This document shows positions 7,215 through 16,600 of a DNA stretch of 24,895 nucleotides, in pieces. Origin of the DNA: Flavobacteriaceae bacterium (GTDB lineage Bacteria; Bacteroidota; Bacteroidia; Flavobacteriales; Flavobacteriaceae); contig PBYT01000013.1 of assembly GCA_002729755.1 (NCBI GenBank), positions 26,499 through 51,393 on the forward strand. The letters are read 5' to 3'. The notes beneath the pieces are model-generated. The model saw only the letters and a list, made by a program, of their open reading frames with translations. It ran no database searches and was not told the DNA's origin. Numbering within the stretch: position 1 is the stretch's first letter; each line of letters starts with the position of its first letter. A program made the translations under genes and the position numbers.

Positions 7215-8051
7215 TTGAAAACTTTTATATCGCATAAAAAGCTTAACAATGAGCTTAGGAATAGTGAAGGAAGTCTTGGTCTTGTGGCCACAATGGGATC
7301 ACTGCATAGGGGACATATTTCTTTAATTGAAAAAGCCACTGCAAATAACACAAATGTTATTGTTTCAATTTTTATTAACCCTACACAATTTGATGAAAAT
7401 CAAGATCTCCGAAATTATCCAAAAAATTTACAAAACGACCTACAACTATTACAGAATTTCCCCAATATATTAGTATATATACCCGAAATAAGTGATTTAT
7501 ATCCAAAAAAAATAAAAGCAAAAAATTATGATTTTGGAAAGCTTGACAAGATAATGGAAGGAGAGTTTCGGCCAGGTCATTTTAATGGAGTTTCTACTAT
7601 TGTAGAAAAACTTTTTACAATATTTTATCCTGATTTTGCCTATTTTGGAGAGAAGGATTTTCAACAGGTAATTATAATTAAAGCACTCGTTGAGCAACAA
7701 GAGCTTTCAACAAAAATAATTTCATGTCCGACTATAAGAGAAAATGATGGTCTTGCAATGAGCTCAAGAAATCAGCTCTTAAAAGAAGGATACAGGAAAA
7801 ACGCTGCAATTATACACAACTCTTTATTAGAGGCTAAACAGCTGATGAAATCAATGAATCCACCCCAACTTGAAAAAACGGTTGCTGCCAAATTTTTTAA
7901 TGCTGAAGGTGTTGACCTTGAATATTTTAAAGTACTAACTAATGATTCTCTTGCCGAACGAAAGAAGTTTAATAAAGCTGAAGCATATAGAGCTTTTATA
8001 GCTTGCAGGATAGGAGAGGTTCGGTTAATAGACAACATTATATTAACATAA
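7215..8051 (+). CDS. panC: Pantoate--beta-alanine ligase (pantothenate synthetase)
   Basis: Joins pantoate and beta-alanine with ATP to make pantothenate, the precursor of coenzyme A; cytosolic. The 278 aa show the nucleotidyl-transferase signature MGSLHRGH (27-34, the HIGH-type ATP motif), FINPTQF (53-59), EFRPGHFNGVSTIV (117-130), YFGEKDFQQ (143-151) and RENDGLAMSSRN (175-186), all family hallmarks. The start is TTG at 7215: the upstream frame closes at a TAA at 7191, no ATG lies between, and MKTFISHKKL fits the family N-terminus. The flippase-like gene follows after 9 nt. In many flavobacteria panD (aspartate decarboxylase, which makes beta-alanine) lies between these two; here it does not. 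Confidence 0.95.
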   Translation: MKTFISHKKLNNELRNSEGSLGLVATMGSLHRGHISLIEKATANNTNVIVSIFINPTQFDENQDLRNYPKNLQNDLQLLQNFPNILVYIPEISDLYPKKIKAKNYDFGKLDKIMEGEFRPGHFNGVSTIVEKLFTIFYPDFAYFGEKDFQQVIIIKALVEQQELSTKIISCPTIRENDGLAMSSRNQLLKEGYRKNAAIIHNSLLEAKQLMKSMNPPQLEKTVAAKFFNAEGVDLEYFKVLTNDSLAERKKFNKAEAYRAFIACRIGEVRLIDNIILT

Positions 8052-8060
8052 AAAATTAGT

Positions 8061-9011
8061 ATGAAAAGATATATTAAAATTCTTGCTCCTGTTTTGTTGG
8101 GTTTCTTTTTTATTTATTTAACAGTCAACATTACTACTTCTGAAGAAAGGCTGTTAATATGGTCATATATTAAGTCTGCTAAAATTGAATTTGTTATTGC
8201 TGCCATGATGTTTGGCGCATTTGCGGATGTTATTAGAGGACTTCGATGGCGGTTTCTTGCCAAAGCTTCTGGACACTCCTCAAATCCTCTAGTTAGTATC
8301 GCTAGTGTCTTTATGTGTTATAGCTCAAATCTGATAATTACAAGATCTGGTGAAATTCTTAGAGCAACTGTTTTGAGCGGATATAATAAAATTCCACTAG
8401 GAAAAACTTTCGGCACAATTGCAGCAGAAAGAGTCATAGACATGACTATTACATTCATCATATTAATTTTAATCTGGATTCTTCAGTATGAAACAATTAT
8501 TGAATCTTTTTTTGATGATAATTTTTTCTTTTATATAGAAGATAATATTTCATATATAATTGGCCTGGTGTTAGCTATACTAATAATAACTTCAATAGTT
8601 CTGGTGAAGATTAATTCAGTTAAAAAGTTTTTTCTATCTATTGTTGAAGGATTTCTATCTCTTGCCAAACTAAATCGTGATTTCCCTTTATTTATATTAT
8701 CTACATTGTTAATTTGGGCTTTTTATTTTACTGCTTTTTATATGATTAAGTTCTCTATAGTTGAATTTTCTATCATACCTGCAGAGTTAATTTTTCCTGC
8801 TTTTGTAGTAAGCGTTTTTAGTATCTCCTTGTCAAATCATGGTTTAGGTGTTTATCCATTAGCAATTTCTCTGTTTTTATTAGAATTTAACATAAATACT
8901 GAGATAGGTCTAGCATATGGGTGGCTAGCTTGGTCTTGTCAGGCTATTATAACGCTAATTATTGGAGGTCTTTCTTTTTTTGTACTACCTTTGTTAAACT
9001 CAAGTGATTAA
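8061..9011 (+). CDS. Flippase-like membrane protein (LPG synthase TM region / UPF0104 / YbhN family)
   Basis: Integral inner-membrane protein of 316 aa with about 7-8 hydrophobic helices (near 7-24, 44-58, 80-95, 125-145, 165-183, 205-228, 240-262, 285-310). Family motifs are visible: ITRSGEILRA (about 95-104) and AAERVIDM (about 120-127), matching the conserved R.GE..R and ER..D elements of the lysylphosphatidylglycerol-synthase transmembrane domain family. No C-terminal aminoacyl-transferase domain is present, so it is not a full MprF. Members without that domain are usually annotated as flippase-like; a substrate cannot be assigned. It follows panC by 9 nt and gdhA starts 2 nt after its stop, suggesting co-transcription. 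Confidence 0.8.
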   Translation: MKRYIKILAPVLLGFFFIYLTVNITTSEERLLIWSYIKSAKIEFVIAAMMFGAFADVIRGLRWRFLAKASGHSSNPLVSIASVFMCYSSNLIITRSGEILRATVLSGYNKIPLGKTFGTIAAERVIDMTITFIILILIWILQYETIIESFFDDNFFFYIEDNISYIIGLVLAILIITSIVLVKINSVKKFFLSIVEGFLSLAKLNRDFPLFILSTLLIWAFYFTAFYMIKFSIVEFSIIPAELIFPAFVVSVFSISLSNHGLGVYPLAISLFLLEFNINTEIGLAYGWLAWSCQAIITLIIGGLSFFVLPLLNSSD

Positions 9012-9012
9012 A

Positions 9013-10354
9013 ATGGATAAAGTAATAAAGCAATTTTTATCACAAGTAGGTGCAAAAAACCAAAACGAGCCTGAATTTATGCAGGCTGTAACAGAGGTTG
9101 CAGAAACTGTTATACCCTATATTGTTTCTAAAGACATATACTACGGTCAAAATATTCTGTTAAGAATGGTTGAACCAGAAAGGGTAGTTTCTTTCAGAGT
9201 CGCCTGGATAGATGATAACGAAGAGATCCAAGTTAATAGAGGATATAGGATAGAGATGAATTCCGCTATTGGACCTTATAAGGGAGGGCTAAGATTTCAT
9301 CCTTCTGTTAATTTAAGCGTCTTAAAGTTTTTAGCTTTTGAGCAAGTATTTAAAAACGCGTTAACTACTCTTCCGATGGGAGGAGGAAAAGGCGGTTCAG
9401 ATTTTGATCCTAAAGGTAAATCAGATACAGAAGTAATGAGATTTTGTCAAAGTTTTATGACAGAACTTTTTCGACATATTGGTCCAAATAAAGATATTCC
9501 TGCTGGTGACATTGGAGTCGGAGGAAGAGAAATTGGTTACTTATTTGGGCAATATAAAAGATTAAAAAACGAATTTTCAGGTGTACTGACAGGTAAAGGA
9601 GTTTCTTGGGGTGGCTCTTTAATTAGACCTGAAGCAACAGGTTATGGAGTAGTCTATTTTGTAGAAGAAATGTTAAAGAATAAGAAGAAAAGTATTAAAG
9701 GGAAGAAAGTGATAATTTCAGGATCTGGAAACGTTGCTCAATTTGCTACGGAAAAATGTATTGACATGGGGGCTAAGGTTTTAACTTTATCTGATTCATC
9801 TGGATTTATTCATGACCCTTCAGGTATTAATCATGATAAATTAAAGTATATAATGGATCTGAAAAATATCCAGCGAGGAAGGATATCAATGTATGTGAAA
9901 AAATATCCTAAGGCAAAATTTTATTCTAAAAAAAAATCCATGGTCAGTCCCTTGTCATGTAGCAATTCCTTGTGCAACTCAAAATGAATTAACTGAGTCT
10001 GATGCAAAAGTGTTGATAAAAAACGGTTTAACTACAATTGGTGAAGGAGCAAATATGCCCTGTACCCCCGGAGCAATAAAAGCTTTCAAAAGCAATCAAA
10101 TTTTATATGCACCTGGCAAAGCTTCTAATGCAGGAGGGGTTGCCGTGTCTGGATTAGAGATGGCACAAAACTCATTAAGATATACTTGGTCTAGAGATTA
10201 TGTAGATGGTAAATTAAAAGAGATTATGTCTGAAATACATTCTTCATGTTTGGCGTATGGAAAAGAAAAAAACCATATAGACTATCTCAAAGGAGCAAAT
10301 ATTGCTGGTTTTATTAAAGTAGCTGATGCTATGCTTGCCCAAGGTGTTGTTTAA
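9013..10354 (+). CDS. gdhA: NADP-type glutamate dehydrogenase, interrupted by a one-base frameshift
   Basis: Interconverts 2-oxoglutarate plus ammonium and glutamate; main ammonium-assimilation enzyme of this type. The first frame (9013-9987) gives KGGLRFHP (90-97), PMGGGKGG with catalytic Lys126, PAGDIGVGGREIG with Asp166, and the nucleotide fold GSGNVAQ (237-243) followed by SDSSG, typical of NADP enzymes. It then runs out of homology after an A9 tract at 9928-9936. The C-terminal part continues in the +1-shifted frame from about 9938 (PWSVPC..AIPCATQNEL..., EGANMPCTP, ...GLEMAQNS) to the stop at 10354. Removing one A restores a 446-aa protein, the normal length. The ATG at 9013 is preferred over a GTG at 9004 that overlaps the upstream gene. 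It may be a sequencing error, a slippage-rescued gene or a young pseudogene. Confidence 0.88.
9928..9936 (+). other. A9 homopolymer at the gdhA frameshift
   Basis: Nine consecutive A residues within TCT-A9-TCC. With eight A the reading would be S-K-K-N-P-W-S-V-P-C and join the downstream frame seamlessly. The tract is long enough for both sequencing or assembly indels and RNA-polymerase slippage. Confidence 0.9.
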
Positions 10355-10360
10355 CTTTTT

Positions 10361-11083
10361 ATGTTTAATCAATCTAAAGCCATTGTTCTCCATTCTATTA
10401 AATATGGAGAAACAAGCTTAATTGTTAATTGTTTTCTTTACGATCTGGGTGTTAAATCATTTATGATTAAGGGTGTTTTAAACTCCAAAAACAAAAAATT
10501 TAGCAAATCATATTTTTTACCTTTATCAATTATATATATTACCTACTCTATTAAGATAAATAAAGATCTGGGCTATATTACAGAAGCAAAACCTGCTCAA
10601 ATATATACCTCCCTTCATACAGATTTATTTAAAAGCTCTGTGATTGTATTTATTAGTGAGTTATTAAATTCTGTTCTAAAAGAGAGTCCAGGGTCTAGCC
10701 AAAACCTTTTTCAATATCTTGAATATTCATTAACATGGTTTGATAAATCAAATAAGATGTCAAATTTTCATTTAAAAGTGTTAATTGATTTAACCAAGTT
10801 TATCGGTTTCTATCCAAATATTAAAGAAGAATCTCATGCATTCTTTGATTTAAACTCAGGGACCTCATCAGGAGTTAAACCTAGTAAAGATTATATTCAA
10901 AATCCTGAGTTAAAAAAATTCAAAGAATTATTAGGCACGACTTTTGAGGATTTAAATACTATGAAGCTTAATGATTTATTAAGAGCAAAAATGTTGAGTA
11001 TAATGATTGACTATTATTCTATACATTTACAGATGTTCAATAGCCCAAAATCAATACATGTTTTTAATGAGGTATTTAAATAA
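10361..11083 (+). CDS. recO: DNA repair protein RecO
   Basis: Recombination mediator that, with RecR, helps load RecA onto SSB-coated single-stranded DNA (RecFOR pathway). The 240 aa show the N-terminal OB-fold pattern typical of RecO (SKAIVLHSIKYGETSLIVNCF, about 5-25, then GVKSFMIKGV), followed by an alpha-helical C-terminal domain with LTKFIGFYPNI (about 144-154), a usual RecO signature. The CxxC zinc finger of many RecO proteins is missing; the segment after FYPN has HAFFDLNSG instead, as I remember for Bacteroidota RecO. It begins 6 nt after gdhA, and the next receptor gene starts inside its last codons (17-nt overlap). Confidence 0.9.
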   Translation: MFNQSKAIVLHSIKYGETSLIVNCFLYDLGVKSFMIKGVLNSKNKKFSKSYFLPLSIIYITYSIKINKDLGYITEAKPAQIYTSLHTDLFKSSVIVFISELLNSVLKESPGSSQNLFQYLEYSLTWFDKSNKMSNFHLKVLIDLTKFIGFYPNIKEESHAFFDLNSGTSSGVKPSKDYIQNPELKKFKELLGTTFEDLNTMKLNDLLRAKMLSIMIDYYSIHLQMFNSPKSIHVFNEVFK

Positions 11084-13553
11084 AATATTCCGTTTATCGT
11101 TTTGTTTTATAGTTTCTATAGGATATGTTTTTTCTCAAGAAATCACAGTCAGAGATTCTAAGACATCAGTCTCTTTATCCAATGTGTATATCTATAATGA
11201 GGCAAAAACAAAGTCTATTATCACAGATAGTGAAGGACGAGCTTTATTGTCAAACTTTTCAACCAATGAAAAAGTTTATTTTCAGCTTCTTGGTTATAAA
11301 CTTTTAGAATTTGAACTTTCTGAGTTTTTGAATGACTCCTTTGAAATTTATCTAGACTTAGAAAGTCAAAATTTAGAAGAGGTGATTTTATCTGTTGCAA
11401 GATCTGAGTCGAATGCTGATGAAATTGCCGAAAAGGTTTCAGTGATTAAAGCTGAAGATTTATATTTAACTGCTCCCGCATCAAGTGCAGAAGTGCTTGA
11501 ATTAAGCCCAGGAGTTAGAATTCAAAAGTCACAAGGAGGAGGGGGTAGTCCAGTAATTAGAGGGTTTGAGGCGAATAGGGTTTTGATTGTTGTTGATGGA
11601 GTTAGAATGAATAATGCAATCTATAGATCTGGTCATTTACAGAATTCTATTACTATTGATCCGAACAATATTGATAGAGTTGAAATTATATATGGTTCAT
11701 CTTCTGTAGGTTATGGCTCAGATGCTCTTGGAGGAGTAGTCCATTATTATACAAAGACCCCTTCTCTAAAAGATTCAATAAAAATTAAAAACTCGTTCTC
11801 TTCTAATTTTAATACAGTAAATTCTAGCCTTTCAAATAGCTTTTCAACTAATTATAGCAAGGAAAATTGGGGGTTTTTTAGCACAATATCAATATCAAAG
11901 TTTGGGAATATAGAAATGGGTAAAAGGCGAAAACACGGATATGAAAACTGGGGTTTGAACAATTATTATTCTAAAAATTCAAGATATACATTCCAGGAAA
12001 ATGTAAGCGTTAATCAAAATCCTAGTGTTCAACAAAACACAGGTTATAGTCAGGTTGATTTTTTTCAAAAATTCCTTTTTAAACTTCCATATCAAAGTCT
12101 GCTAAACCTAAATATTCAGTATTCTGAATCATCAGATATTGATCGATATGATAAATTAAGTGAGGAAAAAAGTGGTGAATTAAAATTTAGTGAATGGTAT
12201 TACGGGCCACAAAAAAGATTATTAATTTCTCCCAGCCTTAAATTCTTCTCTCAAAAACCTCTTTTAAAAAGGGGGAGAATCACACTAGCCTATCAAATGG
12301 CAGAAGAATCTAGAATTAACAGAAAATTTAATAGCATAGACAGGTCCTCACAATTTGAAAAAGTTAATATCCTTAGTCTTAATGGGGATTTTGATACATC
12401 CTTTGACAAAGGGCATGCTCTTTCATATGGAATTGAAGGGACTTTAAATAATGTCCGCTCAAATGCATATAACCAAAACATTATAATTAACGGAACTGCA
12501 ATTTCTGATCTAGGCCCTAAAAAAAATATCCCAACAAGATATCCAAGTGATGGAAGTTCATATAAAAGTTTTGCAATGTATGTTAACTGGACATGGAATA
12601 TGAATGAGTTTTTCACTTTTAATGCTGGAACTAGATTAACGTATACTGGTTTACGAGCTAAATGGAACGAATTAGCCTCATTAAATGCTCAATTATCTAC
12701 TTTTAGTCTTAATTCAAGCGCATTAACCTCAACCTTGTCTATGACTTTAAGACCTTCTAAAAAGTTTCAACTTATGAGTGTCTTGTCAAGTGGTTTTAGA
12801 AACCCTAACATAGACGATATAGGAAAAATTCGAGAAAATAATGGAATACTTGTTGTTCCAAACACCTTTTTAAAACCAGAATATGCCTACAACCTTGACT
12901 TGGGAATAAATTTTAAATCACTTAATAATTCAAACTACATGTCTATCAGAACATTTGCTACCGTTATTTCTCGTCACATTGTTAGATCTGACTTTATTAT
13001 ATTTTCTGATACTACCACTGCTGATGAATCAACAATTTTATATAATGGAGAAGAGGTAAATACTATTGCAAATAAAAATTTAGGAAATAGGTTTATTCAC
13101 GGATTCTCGATTGATGGATTTTCATATTTATCAAAATCTTTAAAATTTACTGGAAGTATAAGCTATGTCAAAGGAGATGAGAATGAGACATATGGTCCAA
13201 TGCCTTCAATTTCTCCCATTTTTGGCACCATCTCTGGAGAATATTCTAAAAATAAATTCAAGGTAAGCGCTCTATATAAATTCAGCGGTGACAAAAGCCC
13301 TGAGGATTATAGCTTAGGAGGAGAGGATGGTCTTGAGGAAACCCCTGAAATAATAGAAAGCAATGGGCTTATTAAATATGCGGGGGCTCCAAAATGGTCA
13401 GATTTTTCTATTTACACAAATTATGACATTTCACAAGATGTTAAGGTTCGTTTTGCATTAACTAATATTTTTGACAATCACTATAGGTCTTTTGCTTCTG
13501 GAATCTCTGCCCCTGGACGATCATTTCAAATAGGATTATATTTAAAATTATAA
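11067..13553 (+). CDS. TonB-dependent receptor, haem/haemoglobin-receptor-like
   Basis: Outer-membrane active transporter of 828 aa. The ATG at 11067 gives a clean signal peptide (MRYLNKIFRL...YVFSQ, 1-24); an in-frame ATG at 11007 would add about 20 residues that spoil it. Residues about 25-110 form a carboxypeptidase-regulatory-like domain, about 120-235 the plug (SSAEVLELSPGVRIQ, PVIRGFEANRVLIVVDGVRMNNA), and the rest a barrel ending in GLYLKL. The plug wording and GFRNPNIDDIGK (about 575-586), followed by PNTFLKPEY, recall the FRAP...NPxL signature of haem/haemoglobin receptors. Haem itself is an inference; no haem-degradation or hemophore gene is adjacent. The start overlaps recO by 17 nt, so translation may be coupled. 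The next gene, ileS, has its own possible promoter. Confidence 0.87.
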   Translation: MRYLNKIFRLSFCFIVSIGYVFSQEITVRDSKTSVSLSNVYIYNEAKTKSIITDSEGRALLSNFSTNEKVYFQLLGYKLLEFELSEFLNDSFEIYLDLESQNLEEVILSVARSESNADEIAEKVSVIKAEDLYLTAPASSAEVLELSPGVRIQKSQGGGGSPVIRGFEANRVLIVVDGVRMNNAIYRSGHLQNSITIDPNNIDRVEIIYGSSSVGYGSDALGGVVHYYTKTPSLKDSIKIKNSFSSNFNTVNSSLSNSFSTNYSKENWGFFSTISISKFGNIEMGKRRKHGYENWGLNNYYSKNSRYTFQENVSVNQNPSVQQNTGYSQVDFFQKFLFKLPYQSLLNLNIQYSESSDIDRYDKLSEEKSGELKFSEWYYGPQKRLLISPSLKFFSQKPLLKRGRITLAYQMAEESRINRKFNSIDRSSQFEKVNILSLNGDFDTSFDKGHALSYGIEGTLNNVRSNAYNQNIIINGTAISDLGPKKNIPTRYPSDGSSYKSFAMYVNWTWNMNEFFTFNAGTRLTYTGLRAKWNELASLNAQLSTFSLNSSALTSTLSMTLRPSKKFQLMSVLSSGFRNPNIDDIGKIRENNGILVVPNTFLKPEYAYNLDLGINFKSLNNSNYMSIRTFATVISRHIVRSDFIIFSDTTTADESTILYNGEEVNTIANKNLGNRFIHGFSIDGFSYLSKSLKFTGSISYVKGDENETYGPMPSISPIFGTISGEYSKNKFKVSALYKFSGDKSPEDYSLGGEDGLEETPEIIESNGLIKYAGAPKWSDFSIYTNYDISQDVKVRFALTNIFDNHYRSFASGISAPGRSFQIGLYLKL

Positions 13554-13564
13554 TCCAATGGATT
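13552..13564 (+). terminator. Weak hairpin at the end of the receptor gene
   Basis: aatcc and ggatt flank a 3-nt loop, overlapping the stop codon, followed by a discontinuous T-rich stretch. The stem is only 5 bp, so this is a poor terminator at best. Confidence 0.2.
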
Positions 13565-13592
13565 TGTATTCTTTTAATTAAGCTAAAATCAT

Positions 13593-13600
13593 TATTTTCG
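13593..13600 (+). promoter_or_regulatory. Putative -7 box for ileS
   Basis: TATTTTCG matches TAnnTTTG at 7 of 8 positions and lies about 20 nt before the preferred ileS start. The nearest TTTG upstream (13563-13566) is 26 nt away, longer than usual. Confidence 0.35.
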
Positions 13601-13619
13601 CCTATCATACCTGATGCTC

Positions 13620-16600
13620 ATGTCTTTTAAAGAAGTAAAGGATTTTTCATTAAACAATATCTCTCTCGAGACCATAAAACTCTGGAAGAAGAATGACGTG
13701 TTTAATAAAAGCTTTAATAAAAAAAATGCTGATTCCTTTATTTTTTATGAAGGCCCTCCATCTGCAAACGGAAAGCCTGGAATTCATCATGTGATGGCAA
13801 GAACAATTAAAGACATTTTCTGTAGATATAAAACACTTAAAGGTTATAACGTAGTAAGAAAAGCAGGATGGGATACACATGGACTTCCTGTTGAATTAGG
13901 CGTAGAAAAAACTCTTGGCATTACAAAAGATGATATTGGAAATAAGATAAGTGTTGAGGATTATAATAGCGAGTGTAAAAAAGCTGTTATGAAATATACA
14001 TCAGATTGGGAATCCTTAACAGAATTAATGGGCTTCTGGATTGATATGTCAGACCCTTATGTAACATACACTCCCAAATATATGGAGACAATATGGTGGT
14101 TACTAAAGCAGTTTCATGATAAAAATCTTTTATATAAAGGTTATAAAATTCAGCCCTACTCACCCGCTGCAGGGTCAGGACTTAGTTCTCATGAATTAAA
14201 TCAACCAGGAGCTTATAAAAATATTAGCGATACTTCAATTATTGCTCAATTTAAATGTGTCGAAGATGGTTTATCAGATGAGTTAAAGTCGCTGTTTCCC
14301 TTTTTCTTTTTAGCTTGGACAACCACACCTTGGACATTACCTTCAAATACTGCTTTAACGGTTGGTTTAAGTCTCCGTTATTCCTTTATAAAAACATATA
14401 ATCAATATACTAATAAGCCTATCACTGTAGTTTTAGCAAAGGATTTGATAAAAAATGTGTTTTCAAAAAACTATATAGAAGTTAACTCTCCTAATGAATT
14501 GCAAAAATTTGATGGAGACTCAAAAAAAATTCCTTATTTAATTTGTCAAACTATAAAAGGTAAAGATTTGACTGGCCTGAAGTATGAACAAATTTGGGAA
14601 GAATCGCCTGCTCCAGTTGATAATCCAGAAAATGCTTTCAGAGTTATAGCTGGTGATTTTGTTACAACTGATGGGGGAACGGGAATAGTTCATACTGCTC
14701 CAACATTTGGAATGGATGATTATAGAGTAGCCCTTAATGCAACCCCCCCAGTTCCAGCTCTTTTATGTTTTGATGACAAAGGCAATAAGGTCCCTTTAGT
14801 TGATCTTCAAGGAAAATTTGTAGATAAAATAGGCAGGCTATCTGCAAAATTTGTAAAAAATGAATATTATCCGGATGGTAAATACCCTGAAAAATCAGTT
14901 GATGTAGAAATTGCAATTAAACTTAAAGAAGACAATCTAGCTTTTAGAGTAGAGAAGCATACACATTCTTATCCTCATTGCTGGAGAACAGACAAGCCTG
15001 TTTTATACTACCCAATGGAATCATGGTTTATTAAAGTAAGTGATTATAAAGAAAAAATGTTTGATTTAAACAAGTCTATCAACTGGAATCCTAAGTCTAC
15101 TGGGGAGGGGAGGTTTGGTAATTGGCTATCCCAGGCTAACGATTGGAATTTATCAAGATCAAGGTTTTGGGGAGTTCCAATCCCAATTTGGAGTAATCTT
15201 GATGGTTCTGAACAAAAAATTATTGGCTCAGTAGAAGAGCTAATTGAAGAAATCACATTATCCGTTGAGAATGGTATTATGAAAAAGAATCCCTTTCAAA
15301 ATTTTGAGATTGGTAACATGAGTGATGAAAATTATAACAAAATTGACCTCCATAAAGATGTAATTGATAAAATCATTTTATGTTCTTCCAAAAAAGAACC
15401 GATGAAAAGAGAGAATGATATAATTGATGTTTGGTTTGATTCTGGCTCAATGCCATATGCCCAATTACACTATCCTTTTGAAAACAAAGAATTGATAGAC
15501 AGCGGTGAAGCATTTCCGGCTGATTTTATTGCAGAGGGGGTGGACCAAACTAGAGGTTGGTTTTATACTTTACATGTAATCTCAACTCTAATATTTGATT
15601 CAATAGCATATAAAAATGTGATTTCCAATGGACTCGTCTTAGATAAAGAGGGTCAAAAAATGTCTAAAAGACTCGGCAATGCAATAGACCCTTTTGAAAC
15701 ACTAAATACTTATGGTGCAGATTCAACAAGATGGTATCTAGTGTATAACTCCAACCCCTGGGATAATTTAAAATTTAATGAGAAGGGGCTTTCAGAAGTT
15801 CATCGAAAATTTTTTGGAACCCTACATAATGTCTATTCATTTTTCAGTCTTTACGCAAATATTGATGGGTTTAATTATTCTGAAAAAAAAATAGATTTAA
15901 AGGATCGCGCAGAAATTGATAAATGGATAATATCTGAATTAAATTCTCTTATTACATTTGTTGATGAGAAATATAACAATTATGATCCAACTCCTGCTGC
16001 AAGAGCAATCTCTGATTTTGTTCAAGAAAAATTAAGCAATTGGTATGTAAGATTATCTAGAAGAAGATTTTGGAAGGGGGAGTATAATCATGATAAAATC
16101 TCTGCTTATCAAACATTATTTGAGTGTATTCTAGATGTTGCAAAATTAAGTTGTCCTATTTCTCCATTCTATTCAGACTTCTTATATAAGTGTTTAACTG
16201 AAAACACTAATTATGAAAAATTAGAATCTATTCATCTTTCTTCTTTTCCTTCAATAACAGATTCACATATTGATGTAAATCTTGAAAAGAGAATTAATAA
16301 AATAAGAAACATTTGTTCTTTGGCTCTTTCAATTAGGAAAAAGGAGGGGATTAAAGTAAGACAGCCATTAACCAAAATTATTATTCCTGTTAGAAGTAAA
16401 AATGAAATGAATGAGATAGATAATGCTAGAGGGCAAATTCTATCTGAAATTAACGTTAAAAATATTGAATATCTAGATAATGCTAATTCCCTGCTGATAA
16501 AAGAGTTGAAGCCTAACTTTAAGACATTGGGGCCAAGATTTGGAAATAAATTAAACAAAATAGTAGCAGAAATAAATCAATTAAATCCTGAAAAGGTCAA

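Noticed and set aside
9004..9012. GTG at 9004 as the gdhA start
   Set aside because: It overlaps the last codons of the upstream membrane-protein gene and adds only three residues; ATG at 9013 is more likely.
16232..16558. 108-codon minus-strand frame opposite ileS
   Set aside because: Antisense of a conserved gene, Leu/Ile/Phe-rich as expected from reversed AT-rich codons, with no recognisable domain.
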